Below, in pieces: positions 49,689 to 60,651 of a DNA stretch of 64,000 bases. The notes beneath the pieces were generated by a model. The model was not told where the DNA came from and made no database searches. It saw nothing but the letters and a program-made list of their open reading frames with translations. The translations under genes and the position numbers were made by a program. Numbering within the stretch: position 1 is the first letter of the stretch; each line of letters starts with the position of its first letter. Origin of the DNA: Gordius sp. MW1 (Eukaryota > Nematomorpha > Gordioida > Gordea > Gordiidae); assembly GCA_964036665.1 (NCBI GenBank), contig OZ038533.1:3954001-4018000 (forward strand). Reading direction: 5' to 3'.

Positions 49689-50537
49689 TTAAATATAGTT
49701 TTTTACCAAAAAAGGTAAGTATAACAAATTTAAATAATTTTTTATTAACCTAAATGCATTAGCAATTAATCTATTAAAATTTTGTGACCTATTAACCAGG
49801 CAGGGCAGCTCTAATAATTTGTGCATGGCCGAGCGGACACTTAGAACGGTTCAGGCGGGCAATTAGTTAAAAATTTGGACCGGGCTGTTATCGGGCAAAA
49901 AGATTTAAACAAACCTGACCTCTGTTTGGCAAAGCATAAATGCGGGCCTAACAGGCAAATTTGATATTTCGGGCCGGGCAATTCGGGCAGCTTTAACGAT
50001 TCGGGCGGGCAAGGGTGGACACTTAGAAGGGTTCGGGCGGGCAAGGAAGTTAAAAAATTGAATGGGGCCGGGTTGTGGCAGAAAATTTTAAACAAAGCTG
50101 ACATCTGGTCGGAATTAAGCGTTGTCGCATATCTTTGTAGGATTCATTCCAGCAATAAAATTAATTGGATTTATTATAATTTTCTCGTCAAAGTATTACC
50201 AACACATTTTAACATAAATATTATAACTACAATGTTGATTACAACTTTATTAAAAATTAGCGCGAGGCGCATTTTAACATAAAATCTAAGGTGGTATTTC
50301 AATTGGCGATGCTTTGTTGCGAAGATAAGCTGGGTAAAATATGCTTCGAAACATATTTAACGCATTTTAATATCATCTCTCGCTCGGCTTTAATTTCTGG
50401 AGCCAACAACTAATGTTAAATAAATAATTAATTAATATTGCATCATATAAATCTATTGTTTATTAAATATTCAAGTAAATATAGCAGTTATTTTGGTAAA
50501 TATTGAAATTGTTCATAATAAAATCATTGGTCCTTCT

Positions 50538-50543
50538 TTTATT
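50538..50543 (-). terminator. Candidate polyadenylation signal of the NUFIP1-like gene
   Basis: AATAAA on the minus strand, about 90 bases past the stop codon at 50632. This is a positional inference only. Confidence 0.45.
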
Positions 50544-50631
50544 ATCCCATAAAATACCATGGAATAGGAATAAAATAAAACTGCATTGTATCAAAGGAAA
50601 ACAAGGAATCAAATGTTTTTTAGCCATTTTT

Positions 50632-52270
50632 TTAAATAACAACAAATTTAATTTTATAAATAGTTCCTAATAGTACCCTTTCTAATAGTGTGTATTTTCT
50701 GCGCCATTGTGAAGTTTCTGTACCCAGGGGTAATTTATTATTAACAGCCCGAGCTAAATATTTCAATGATCTTTGTCTATATTTTCTAATAATCAGATTA
50801 GGGTTGAAGAGGTTGGCATTATTTGGCCCTACGGTAAATATGTGTAAAATGTAAGAATCATGATAATTTTGATGTGTCAAAAATCTGTCAATAACAGAAT
50901 AAATGATAGAAGTTTGTGGCCTGCCATTTTAAGCATTACAGAATTAACATTAAGTCTTATAACTGAGCATCACTTCATTCTTCAACTAAATAAAATCTAC
51001 TATAATGAAAATAATATTAAACCAAATTTTTAGAGTTAGAGGTTATTTTTACAAATAAAATTATATCATAATTCGATGCAATACTAAATAATTTAAAAAT
51101 TTAGTCTAATTCAAATAAAAGATGTTGATATAATAGCAACCACTTAATAAAATATACCATTTAAGGAGGATGATGCTGAATTGTCAATATTATCCATCCA
51201 TTTTTCATTTGATCTTCCTTGAAATTCTAAGCAAAAAAACCATTAGAAACATTAAAAAAAACATTTATAATAAATAATGAATAGAATCTAATATATTAAT
51301 TACTGGATGTTGATGTAATAAATTTGTCGTTAAAGCTGTTTCTGGATCTAGCATTTGAATATTGATAGTTATTTCTTGAAAAGTTATTGTTAGATAATTG
51401 AGATGTGTCATTGCTTGCATAAAAGTGAGTTTTAATTAAATTGGCATATGAAAATGTGATTTACATTATATTTTATGAATATATAAAATAACAATATTAA
51501 TACTTGTTTAGTTGGGCTTTCTTTTCATAGATAATACGTGAGGCTGCATATTTTTGGGCTAATTTAGCTTTCTGCTCTTTCTTCTTTAATATTTTGATTT
51601 CAGTAGGAAAATTTCTAAAAATAAAAGCACATATAAAATCTATTTAACTGATAAGTATATTTCTGAATCATCATAAGGTAGTATAAATATATTACCTTCT
51701 TCTGTTTATACGCCACTCTTCTATCTCTTCAGGTGTGTTGCCCCAACATTTTGAGGCCAAGCCTGTAACATGTTGCCATTTATAATGAAATTCAACTAGA
51801 CTTTCAATAGCACTATAGCTGCAATTGTCAGCAGGACACTAAGATAAATTAAGTATAACTTTAAATTTTATATACTTTAACATGCTGAGCTATATGTTCA
51901 TTGTATTTAAATTGTGTTCTATAGCCTCTATCACAAGATCGGCATTGATATTTAAATTCTTCAGGTTTATGATTTTGAGAATTTATATAATTTCCCTATA
52001 TTTAATAAATTAACTATATAAAATTTTCGAGCTGACTTGGGCTTGTTGGGTCTGAGCATATGGATTTGGGGGCATAGGCCAATTGGTGTGAGGATAGCTA
52101 TAAATTGGAGGGGGAGGCATAAAATAGTTGGGCAAAATATGGAATGATCCATTTTGATAAGTATAAGCTGGATAATAAAAATATGGTGTCGCTGGTGCAC
52201 TTAATACTGGTGGGGTTAGAAAATATGGGGAGGCATTAGTGGAGGGCGCGACAGGGGAATTAGCTGCCAT
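50632..52270 (-). CDS. NUFIP1: NUFIP1-like zinc-finger protein (seven exons)
   Basis: NUFIP1 is a nuclear RNA-binding zinc-finger protein that scaffolds box C/D snoRNP assembly with 15.5K/SNU13 and the R2TP complex (yeast counterpart Rsa1) and binds FMRP. Exons are 52270-52037, 51995-51876, 51838-51696, 51614-51504, 51413-51304, 51226-51158 and 50828-50632; all junctions are GT-AG and in phase, giving 327 residues. Residues 1-78 are Pro/Tyr/Ala-rich and disordered-looking. A C2H2 finger uses Cys96, Cys99, His112 and His116 (CDRGYRTQFKYNEHIAQH). A second Cys/His module uses Cys119, Cys124, His136 and His141. NTPEEIEEWRINRRRNFPT (152-170) is the conserved NUFIP1 segment. A Lys-rich helix follows. 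The C-terminus TLLERVLL resembles the family's final helix (TLLEKLL). It is shorter than the vertebrate protein. The last three exons are the least certain. A MITE lies 28 bases before the ATG. Confidence 0.85.
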
Positions 52271-52298
52271 GCGTATTGAAAGTTAATGGAAAACTAGA

Positions 52299-52474
52299 GG
52301 TGGCCCGTCAACTCGCCGAAAACAATCTCGCCGAAAATAATGTCCCCCAGCTAAAAAATGTCCCCAAATTTGTGATTGGTTGATGGGTTAGGGTTAATAA
52401 GCTTGGGGACCTTTTTTTAGCTGGGGGACATTATTTTTCGGCGAGATTGTTTTCGGCGAGTTGATAGGGCACCG
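52299..52474. mobile_element. 176-bp palindromic MITE next to the NUFIP1-like start codon
   Basis: The arms begin GGTGGCCCGTCAACTCGCCG and end in the inverse near 52474. AAACTAGA occurs on both sides (52291-52298 and 52475-52482), a perfect 8-bp duplication. The interior repeats CTCGCCGAAAA and AATGTCCCCCAGC in inverse. A partial copy of one arm is at 60347-60405. Confidence 0.9.
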
Positions 52475-52728
52475 AAACTAGATTGTAAATGTATGAATGA
52501 TAAAGCTGATTTAAGACGACGGCTAGACTTGCTATTTATTTAGTAAACGTGTGCAATTTTAAAAATGCGATTATTATTGGTTTATAAGTGTATTCAACAC
52601 ATTGAGGAGTAGGCATTAACTAGTATAAGTTTCCAAAACTTTATCAATAAAATAAATAAGTAACTAGTAGCTTTCAAATACAATTTTGTAAACAATTTCA
52701 TTTTTTATTACCTTATTTTTCGTAGCCA

Positions 52729-52878
52729 GGGGGGGGGCCCCTAAATGGCGAAAAAAAACTTTCAATGCAAAAACCCTTAAAAATTAAAAAAAAATTACGT
52801 TTTGCCCTCCTCCCTAATTGAACTTTTAAACGTTTTGCCCCCCCCCCCATCTTAATCCAAAACCTGGCTACGCCCATG
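52729..52878. mobile_element. CGTAGCC-family MITE, copy
   Basis: CGTAGCCAGGGGGGG on the left and CCAAAACCTGGCTACGCCCATG on the right. The left tip is shortened. The flanks CCTTATTT and CCTTAATT are alike at most positions, suggesting an 8-bp duplication. Confidence 0.8.
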
Positions 52879-55140
52879 CCTTAATTAATATTTAAAGAAG
52901 TAATTTTAATTAAACTGTTCGATTTTTTTGATTTCCTATGACAATTGAAAAGTAGCTTAATAACCAGTAGCTATTAATTTAAATTATAACTTCAAAAAAA
53001 TTACGTGAGGAATTATTGTTGCAACAAGCAATCTAGGTAGGACATCAATAACGTTCAAAAGAAAACTACATTTTTATTTATAACTATTTTATATTAAGAC
53101 AATTAGCATACCTAAATTTTAGATTAAATAGTGTTTATAATTAAAATGGCACTTATAAGTAAGTATTAAAGGATGCACCCTCAAAATGTTTGTTACAATT
53201 GCAATGCATGTTGTTTTACAAACGGCTCTTCTTGTCATGTGAACAATTACACTGCCGAATAAATCGTAATTAAAACTCATTTTTAAAATTGATTGCGTTT
53301 ACTAAATTGGTAAGTATAGCCATGGCTCTGATTAATTAAGTGATCATTGTAATTAGGCATGTCAGAGACACTCATCCTTGCCTTATAATGGTTGATTTAA
53401 AATTAATAATAAAAATATAGGCTGTATTGAGATAGTTGATCAATTATGTTTCTATTTGGTGTTGATGTGTATCCTCCTAAAAATTTAAATATATATGTTT
53501 AAGCTATTTTTCTCAATATCTAACAATATAAATACTTAATACTATTAATAGAATAACTTATATTTTTGTGAATAATGTTTATCCTTGTTTTCGTGGCTTA
53601 AGCAGAATTGCCCACCTAAAGGGAAGATGGGGTAGGGGGGGGGGGGGGTTAGGGGTTCACAATTTGATAATAATACTATTAAGCAAAAATATATGAAAAT
53701 TATATAAATTTAATATCTAGGAGCCGTTTTTGATACAGATTCATTAAAAATCTCTTCAATATTATGTTTGTACTTATAAAAAGCATTAAAAGTTAAATTA
53801 ATTAACATTTAACGTAATTATGCCTGTGATCCATCTCCAGCAATGATTCTGAATATGCAACTAGATCCATTTATTTATCTAGAGTATTGCAAACGGCTTT
53901 TAGGCATATTCTCGGACTCAAAGGGGTTTTTATTTATTCCAACAAGTGACCCGCCATCTCATTTTCAATATTACATTTTAGGTCAGAATAAATGGAAACT
54001 TTGGGCAAGGTAATTAATTTAACCTAAATTACTATGCATTAATTTTGAGCCATGTTATAAAAATTGTCGGGATCAATTAATTATATAATCGCAAATTATA
54101 TAAATGATGAGGATTAATAACGATTAAATTATTAAAACTAAATAATTATAAAATTTAAATGCATTATAAACACTACTTTTATATATTTGATACATGAATA
54201 AAAACATTATTTAGGTTTTGCTGGCCGGAGTAGGCCTTATTTGTAACAGATCCGTGTTCAGTTTGTTACATTAATGCCCCACCCGTGTTTTTAACAAAAT
54301 TCAAAAGGAGCCTTGCTGTCTCTGGTATAAATCATTGGTGTCAAAATTTAAGGTTACGAATTACACAAAAGGACAATCATTCTTTTTGTTGGTTTCGAAA
54401 TTAATTTTAAATTTTTAGCTTTGTTTATTCCATTCCAACTATATCTTCATTAATAACGTTGGCTATGTCATGTTTACCACATCGTGAGGATTACTAATTG
54501 CTGATTGAATTTGATCCTCACCTTTTTTATAGAATTACATAATATAAGATTTCATAATAAGTTTTAATAAAGCATGCAAGATTAAACGTGCATTATAAAA
54601 TTAGTTATCAGCCCAAAATACCGAATGCTTAGTCATTTTATCAATCACCTTACCGTTTGTAAACAAGGAATATTATTAAGCTCTTCTCTCGTAGTATTAA
54701 CAATTTCAAATTCTAGAAACATGGGTTTTTAAGTTTAAACAGGCGTGTTTAACATTTAAAAAGATTAAAACATTGATTACCTTGATTTGGCTTGTATAAA
54801 TACCTTCCTCCTCAAATATGAAAAATTTAAATTTTAAGAAAAGGAATTTGTTTCCTATTAATTTTAACAAGCTTTTTTGAAAATGCAAAATTTTAATGTC
54901 TATAAGTGCAACATTAACAAGAGTCTAATTAATATCAAAGAGTTTTCCACAGATTTAAAACTTTTTTGGATTTCAGGACATTGGGGTGAGGGGGTGGTAA
55001 CATGAAACCCACCCCCTTCTTCCTATGCCACAACCATGTTTTTATTTCATTCAATTATAGTACAATTACCCTATACAAAATTATAAAAACGCGATTAATC
55101 TAAGTTTTTCCCATGTTCCATCTCCTCGTTACTTATATTA
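52879..55140. other. Long AT-rich intergenic stretch
   Basis: Contains a poly-G run at about 53636-53648 within a probable decayed MITE end. I see no exon, RNA gene or classified repeat in the remainder. Confidence 0.4.
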
Positions 55141-56073
55141 CACTGGTCAACAACAAAAAAACCGGGAAACGGTCAACATATTCCGATAGAGTTTTTTGTG
55201 GTGAACACAAATATGTTTTTTGTTTTTTTCCTATACGTCAAATTTTTTAGATATTTCGATTCATTGCGAAAATTACCGTTTTTGACCCTTTTCGATGCTC
55301 AATAGAGCGATATTGAATGACTAAAAAAATATTTTAAACCTCTAAGTGGTAGAACCAACTTAGGGTAAAACATTGAAAATTGATTTTTTCCCCTATTGTT
55401 TTTACTTTTTCAAATATATCGAATTTAAATTAGTCCCTATGCGAAGCGGCATCCTTTGAGCTTCCCTCCCTCTCTATCTAATTGGGTTTATAACGCTATA
55501 CTCTTGGTGCATGTGAGTGATTGATGGATGATGTGGGGGTGTGGGTGTGTAAGAGTAGTGGCGTAATACGAGCTATTCCTCTAGTAGAGAGGGAGGATGG
55601 CAGGCGTAGTAGTAGGAATAGTTCATATTAACACACTACTCTTGCACCCACCACATTCATCAATCACTTACTTGCACTAAGGGTATAGTGTTATATAGGC
55701 ATATAAGCCAATTAAATAGAGAGGGAGGGAGGCTCAAAGGAAGCCGCGATTTCGCATAGGAACTAATTGCATTTTTGATATATATTAAAAAGTAAAAACA
55801 ATAGGGGAAAAGATCATTTTTCAATGTTTTACCCTAAGTTGGTTCTACCACTTAGAGGTTTTAAGAAATTTTTTTAGCCATTCATTATCGCTCTATTGAG
55901 CATCGAAAAGGGTCAAAAACGGTAATTTTTGCAACTTTGAATCGAAATATCTAAAAAACTTGACGTATAGGAAAAAAACGAAAAACATATTTGTGTTCAC
56001 CACAAAAAACTCTATCGGAATATGTTGACAGTTCCCCGGTTATTTACACAAGACCATTTTTTGTTGACTAGTG
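55141..56073. mobile_element. 933-bp near-complete palindrome (foldback MITE)
   Basis: The arms start CACTGGTCAACAACAAAAAA and end with the inverse TTTTTTGTTGACTAGTG, and pair for roughly 400 bases each (for example AAACCTCTAAGTGGTAGAAC and its complement near 55844-55863). TTA lies directly outside both ends (55138-55140 and 56074-56076), compatible with a PIF/Harbinger-like TTA target. The centre, about 55500-55650, is G/T-rich and also partly inverted. It is non-coding. Confidence 0.87.
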
Positions 56074-56099
56074 TTATTAAAAACCGCTTCCAAAACTTA

Positions 56100-56519
56100 T
56101 AAAGGTAACCCCGATTTTTGGGGAGCCCCTTTTTTATTCCTCCCCAGAACACTCCCTTTAGTACCGAAGTGATGGTGACCTTGGTTAAAATAATGCAAAT
56201 CGGAATTTTGGACATTAATTTGTCGAACCTGTATTCAATACAACATTGGAAAAGACAGGTTCGAGGTACACCACAAAATCCTTCAACCTCTCAAACCTAA
56301 CCTGGAGCGAAAGGCGTCCTTACTGTGGACGAAACAAGGCTAGTTACCTGATTGTTACTAACGATGACATCCTTTACGCCTATCATAATAAACAATGGCT
56401 ACGTCCGCCCATCCCACCACTGCTCTTCAAATGGTCTCTATCTAATAAAAAACAAAAAATGTAAACTTTTGTGGGGCTATTTAGTAATAACTGTTGATTG
56501 CTTTTATCAGACTTATAGG
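56100..56519. other. Unrecognised, less AT-rich stretch
   Basis: Overlapping short open frames on the plus strand (for example 56246-56464, 72 codons) suggest a decayed coding fragment, but I recognise no domain. Confidence 0.3.
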
Positions 56520-56700
56520 CATGGGCGTAGCCAGCATTGGATTAGAGGGGGAAGCAATAATGATTTAAGGAGGGGCAAAATGAACATTTTTTGAAATTTT
56601 ACCCATGATTTTAATAAATTTCAACAAATATTTGGATTAAGAGGGGAGAAGCCGCCCCTCCATGCCCCCCCCTTGTTTAGGATTGAGTGGGGCCTCGGGA
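56520..56700. mobile_element. CGTAGCC-family MITE, partial copy
   Basis: The left end CATGGGCGTAGCCAGC is clear. The interior has the family's GGGGCAAAATGAACATTTTT segment and a C-rich tract, but the right tip is missing. Confidence 0.6.
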
Positions 56701-56918
56701 GACCCATATAGGAGTCTATGTACACTTTAAACATGAGCAAAAATTTGTTAAATGTCATGATTGGGTTTAATTCATTGGGCTGAATACATCAGATGCATGC
56801 AAATAATATTATGTAATTCACAATGGTCTATGTTTGTGCTTATTAAAGGTGATAGCATCCATTAATGTTACCTGCTTGACACAATATTAAAAAAGTCCAG
56901 CCAATATTTCTAAATAGG

Positions 56919-57087
56919 CATGGGCGTAGCCTAGGGGGGGGGGGGGCAGGGAGGGGCGGCTGCCCCCTCTAAATCCAAAAATTTGATAAAATTTATAAAA
57001 ATTATGTTTAAAATTTTACAAAATGTTTATTTTACCCCTCCTTAAATCATTATTCATCCCTCTAATTCCAATACTGGCTACGCAATG
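56919..57087. mobile_element. CGTAGCC-family MITE, copy
   Basis: The left end CATGGGCGTAGCCTAGG with a 13-base G run is matched by the right end ATACTGGCTACGCAATG. The flanks TAAATAGG and ATATAAGG are only partly alike. Confidence 0.75.
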
Positions 57088-58192
57088 ATATAAGGTATTT
57101 TTATTTATAAAGTTAACGTGTCAGCCATATTTGTAGTCAAAGTCTCAAAGAAAATCTAAAACACTGTTTTAGCAATTCTTTTTAATATTGATTAAGGGTT
57201 AAAATTTTTGATATTCTTGACTATCTTAGTCCCACCCCCTATATACTATAAACTTTTGCTACAAAAGATAGTATCATCTAAATAATAATAGTTTCTAAAA
57301 TTAAATAACTAAAAATTATACGCTAGGCGAACAAGCTCTGCCCAGTATAACCTTTAGCTGACATTCAACTTTAAGACAAATTTTGAAGGCTTTAAGGTAA
57401 TTTAAATCACTATCAAATTATTAGCAAGGTTATAGATTTTAAATATGCGAATAAAATTTCAAAGGCTTATGGATGAGTTACATTAATATCGAATGAAGAC
57501 AGATCGTAATTGCGATTTATGTTTAAACGAGAATAGATCATGAAAGAAGAAGACGTAATAAAAATTTATCAGCTGATTTCTAACAATTCTATCATTAGAA
57601 AATATTTTAATTTTCAGTAGTTTTTGAGAAAAGAAGTTCTATTGCGTTACCAACATGTTGTACTGCTACCTGTCAGGTTAATCAGCTTTTTAAAGACTTG
57701 GGCTCTCGCCACTTTTACCTTTAAGAGCGAATTTCTCATTTTCACCTTAAAGCATTGTGAGTGTCTTTGGCCTCAGTTCTAACTCTAGCATATTTTAAAA
57801 TTTTAAAAAAATACATTTTTATCCTAAATTCCATGTAAGATGTTAAGAGATAGGAACTTTAATGATTATGATTAAAATTGAAAACCTGAAAACATTAATT
57901 GGGCAAGTCACATTAGAGAAGTCGGGCATTTCAACGCGGCCCATATAATAAAGGCCAGATATCTTAGCATTTAAGATCAAATTTGACCCTCAGTTTCTTT
58001 TTCCATAAGGTTTTAAAAACAATGTTAATATGCAATAATTGAGGCAAGATAAACCTATTGAGACGTCATAATTGTAACGGTCGATTGTTTATTATAATAA
58101 GTACAAAATCAACAATTATCTCATCATAATTAAAATACGCTTTTGAAAACTTTTATAAAGCATATTCTGTTGTTGTTGTGAAGACGAGTGGG
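57088..58192. other. AT-rich stretch before the hAT element
   Basis: No exon, RNA gene or repeat supported. Confidence 0.4.
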
Positions 58193-58423
58193 TAGAGGTG
58201 GGCGCGGGCCTAATTTTTTATTCACGGCCCGCCCACTCACGGTGGTATTAAAAAAAATTCACGCCCAATCACGAAAGGCAATATTTTGATTCACGCACGT
58301 CACGCCCGAAAATTCACGGTGTTTTTAAATTTTTCAAAATTGGTAATGGTAACCTATAATTATACACTTTTTTGAATTTATTCTATTTATTTCTATAATT
58401 CCATAACAAAAAATAATTACAAT

Positions 58424-60305
58424 TTATAAATCGAAATTTTTATTTAAAAAAAGAATAATATCCATGTTATTTGATTTTAATTGAGTACGCCTTTCCTCCA
58501 ACAAGCGATTGGCTACAGAGAACAATCTTTCACTAGATGCCGAACTTGCAGGGGCCGATAAAATTTTACTCGCTAATTTTTTCAAAAAAGGAAACGAATT
58601 TTCATGCTTCCAAAACTTCAAAATACTATCATTATTATTTGTCTTTTGAGTGATGAATCTTTTAAGTTCATCCTCGCAGCTTTCTTCAATAGATGGTGAG
58701 GGTTCATCAGTATCATCTAGAAATTCTCTAAATGTTTCATCTAGAATATTAGGTTTCTTGTGAGTGTAGGACGAATTATGACAGCTAATAGTTAGTGTTG
58801 GCATTGACTCATTCATATCATATTTTATGACATTTAGCTTTTTTATGGTAGTTTTATATATATCGTTTTTTTCTTCTTCTGATAAAAACTTAAGGCTTTT
58901 GAAATTGGGATCCAAAATTAAGCCTACTTTATGTAGGGGCTGCATGATGAATCTTTCTTTTAAAAGACATCCAGTCCTGATTTTTAAGGTTTCTATTATT
59001 GTTGTATCCCCTTCAGAGGGTTGACAAAACTTCAATAATTTTTGTCGCCACAGATAAACTTCATTTATTGTAGGATGAGAATCGGCACTCAGATTTTCCA
59101 AGCATTCTTTAAATATTGATAAAAAAATTCTAACTGCCGTAAGATGGTAATATCAATAGTGGCTAGTCGATTTAATTCTTGCTTGCTAAGCAAGTACACC
59201 TGAATTTCGGAATATGATTTTAAGAAACTCTGTATCATGATATATGTATAGCCTAGTTTGCTGTTAGCTGTTGATTGCTTGAAATACTGTACTATTTTTT
59301 TCACACCATTTATATTTTCAGTTATTTCATGTAAACAATTATCAAAAATGTAAGGCATAATGTTGTTTAATATATGGCATATGCAGGGTAGCCTTTCATC
59401 ATCTCTAAATGCACATATTAGGTTTGCCCCGTTATCAGTTACCACTATACATTTACTTAAATAATTTTCTATGTCTGTGTATTCTTCCAAAATTGAATTT
59501 ATTATAATTTTGATATTGACTCCTGTTTTTTTTCATCCACTACCCTTGTAGCCAAAACAAATGATTTTAATTCAAAATCCTTATTGATAACATGCCCAGT
59601 AATAGTTAAAAAACTACGATTTTTATACTTATCTGTCCAAAAGTCGGTGGTTATGGACAAGTAATTGTTTTTGATCAAGCTTTTTATCTTAATTTTAATT
59701 TCTTCATATATTTTTGGTGGTACTGTATTTATAAGAGTTTTTCTACTAACAAGTATATCTTTTATATTTTGTTGTCCATATGTAACACCAACATTAATTA
59801 ACTCTTGGCCAAGCTTATAAAATCCTTCACTTTCTGGAGCATTTAAAGGTCGTAGATCTTTACATATAAAATATAACTGATTTTTTTGTAAACCTGCTTT
59901 TGATTTATCTGATATTTGTCTTTTAAACAAGTTATATATTGACTCAGAATGTTTTGTTGTATTTTTTATGACACATTTATGTCTTAATAAACTAGCAGTT
60001 CCTGTTTTACATTTATATGACATCACGTTTTGGCAACTGGTACATTTTACAAAATTTTGTAAGGTACCTTTATAATAAATTGTTAAGAAGTTATCCCATA
60101 TCTTGCTTTTTCTGTTTTCTGGAGCTTTAAATTCAATATCAATGTCTTTCTTTCTTATTTTAGTTAACATCTCTGATTTTGAAATTGAAATCATGTCCAT
60201 CTCAATTATTTCATTATTATCTCCTTCACCACTGCTTTGTGTATGATTACTATAAATAATAAAGATAAATGAAAATAAAACATATTTAAATTTATGTATT
60301 ACCAT
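58424..60305 (-). pseudogene. hAT transposase (BED zinc finger, hAT dimerisation domain), two one-base frame breaks
   Basis: The transposase is a cut-and-paste DDE enzyme. The first frame, 60305-59502, has a BED-type finger (KIWDNF, then CTSCQN, then LRHKC) and TTDFWTDKYKNRSFLTIT with the first catalytic Asp. The second frame (about 59520-59089) has IVVTDNGANLICAF with the second Asp and RLPCICHILN. The third, 59101-58424, has NLSADSHPTINEV and the C-terminal dimerisation block SAPASSASSERLFS, where the family has the conserved P-[AS]-[ST]-[SA]-[AS]-S-E-R-x-F-S motif. Both breaks fall in homopolymers: the run at 59526-59533 (eight) and the run at 59121-59127 (seven). Each is short by one base for the frame to continue. 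It could be a recently dead element, or an assembly error in a live one. Confidence 0.9.
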
Positions 60306-60346
60306 ATTTCCATTGATTTATTATTTTTCATTGGTTGTTGTACTTG

Positions 60347-60405
60347 TAGGTGTCCCGTCAACTTGCCGAAAACAATCTCGCCGAATTTAATGTCCCACAG
60401 AATAA
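60347..60405. repeat. Partial copy of the CTCGCCGAAAACAATCTCG MITE
   Basis: GTGTCCCGTCAACTTGCCG followed by AAAACAATCTCGCCGAA and AATGTCCCACAG matches one arm of the 52299-52474 element. It lies inside the hAT element, upstream of its transposase start. Confidence 0.75.
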
Positions 60406-60651
60406 TAAATAATAAATATATTTTTTAAAATTATAAATCTGCAAATTTATATTAATAAAAAACAATTTTAAAAATTAAAATCTCCGTGATTTATGGAAAT
60501 TTGTGTTCACGCCTCCGTGATTTATGGAAAATTTTGGAAAGGCCCGTCACGCACAGTCACGCCTACTAATTTAAAAAGTCTTTACATTCACGCCGTGACC
60601 CACCGTGACACGGTGGGTCACGCGTAATTTCACGGCCCGCGCCCATCTCTA

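Larger units (their letters stand above)
47264..50107. mobile_element. hAT-like non-autonomous element with a perfect 8-bp duplication, hosting a piggyBac
   Basis: GTCGGAAT occurs immediately outside both ends (47256-47263 and 50108-50115). The tips are CAGAGACC and GACATCTG, a short imperfect inverted repeat typical of hAT. Subterminal sequence on both sides is rich in CGGGC/GCCCG. The inner 1.87 kb is a later piggyBac insertion. Two direct copies of the right terminal segment are present, at about 49833-49925 and 50009-50107. Confidence 0.85.
58193..60651 (-). mobile_element. hAT element, nearly intact, with GGGCGCGGGCC termini
   Basis: The ends TAGAGGTGGGCGCGGGCC and GGCCCGCGCCCATCTCTA are inverted. 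Subterminal repeats of the TCACGCC/CACGGCCCG type occur on both sides. A transposase occupies 58424-60305 on the minus strand. The 8 bases outside the ends (CGAGTGGG and GGAGAGAC) do not match, so the original duplication is lost or the ends were recombined. Confidence 0.85.
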
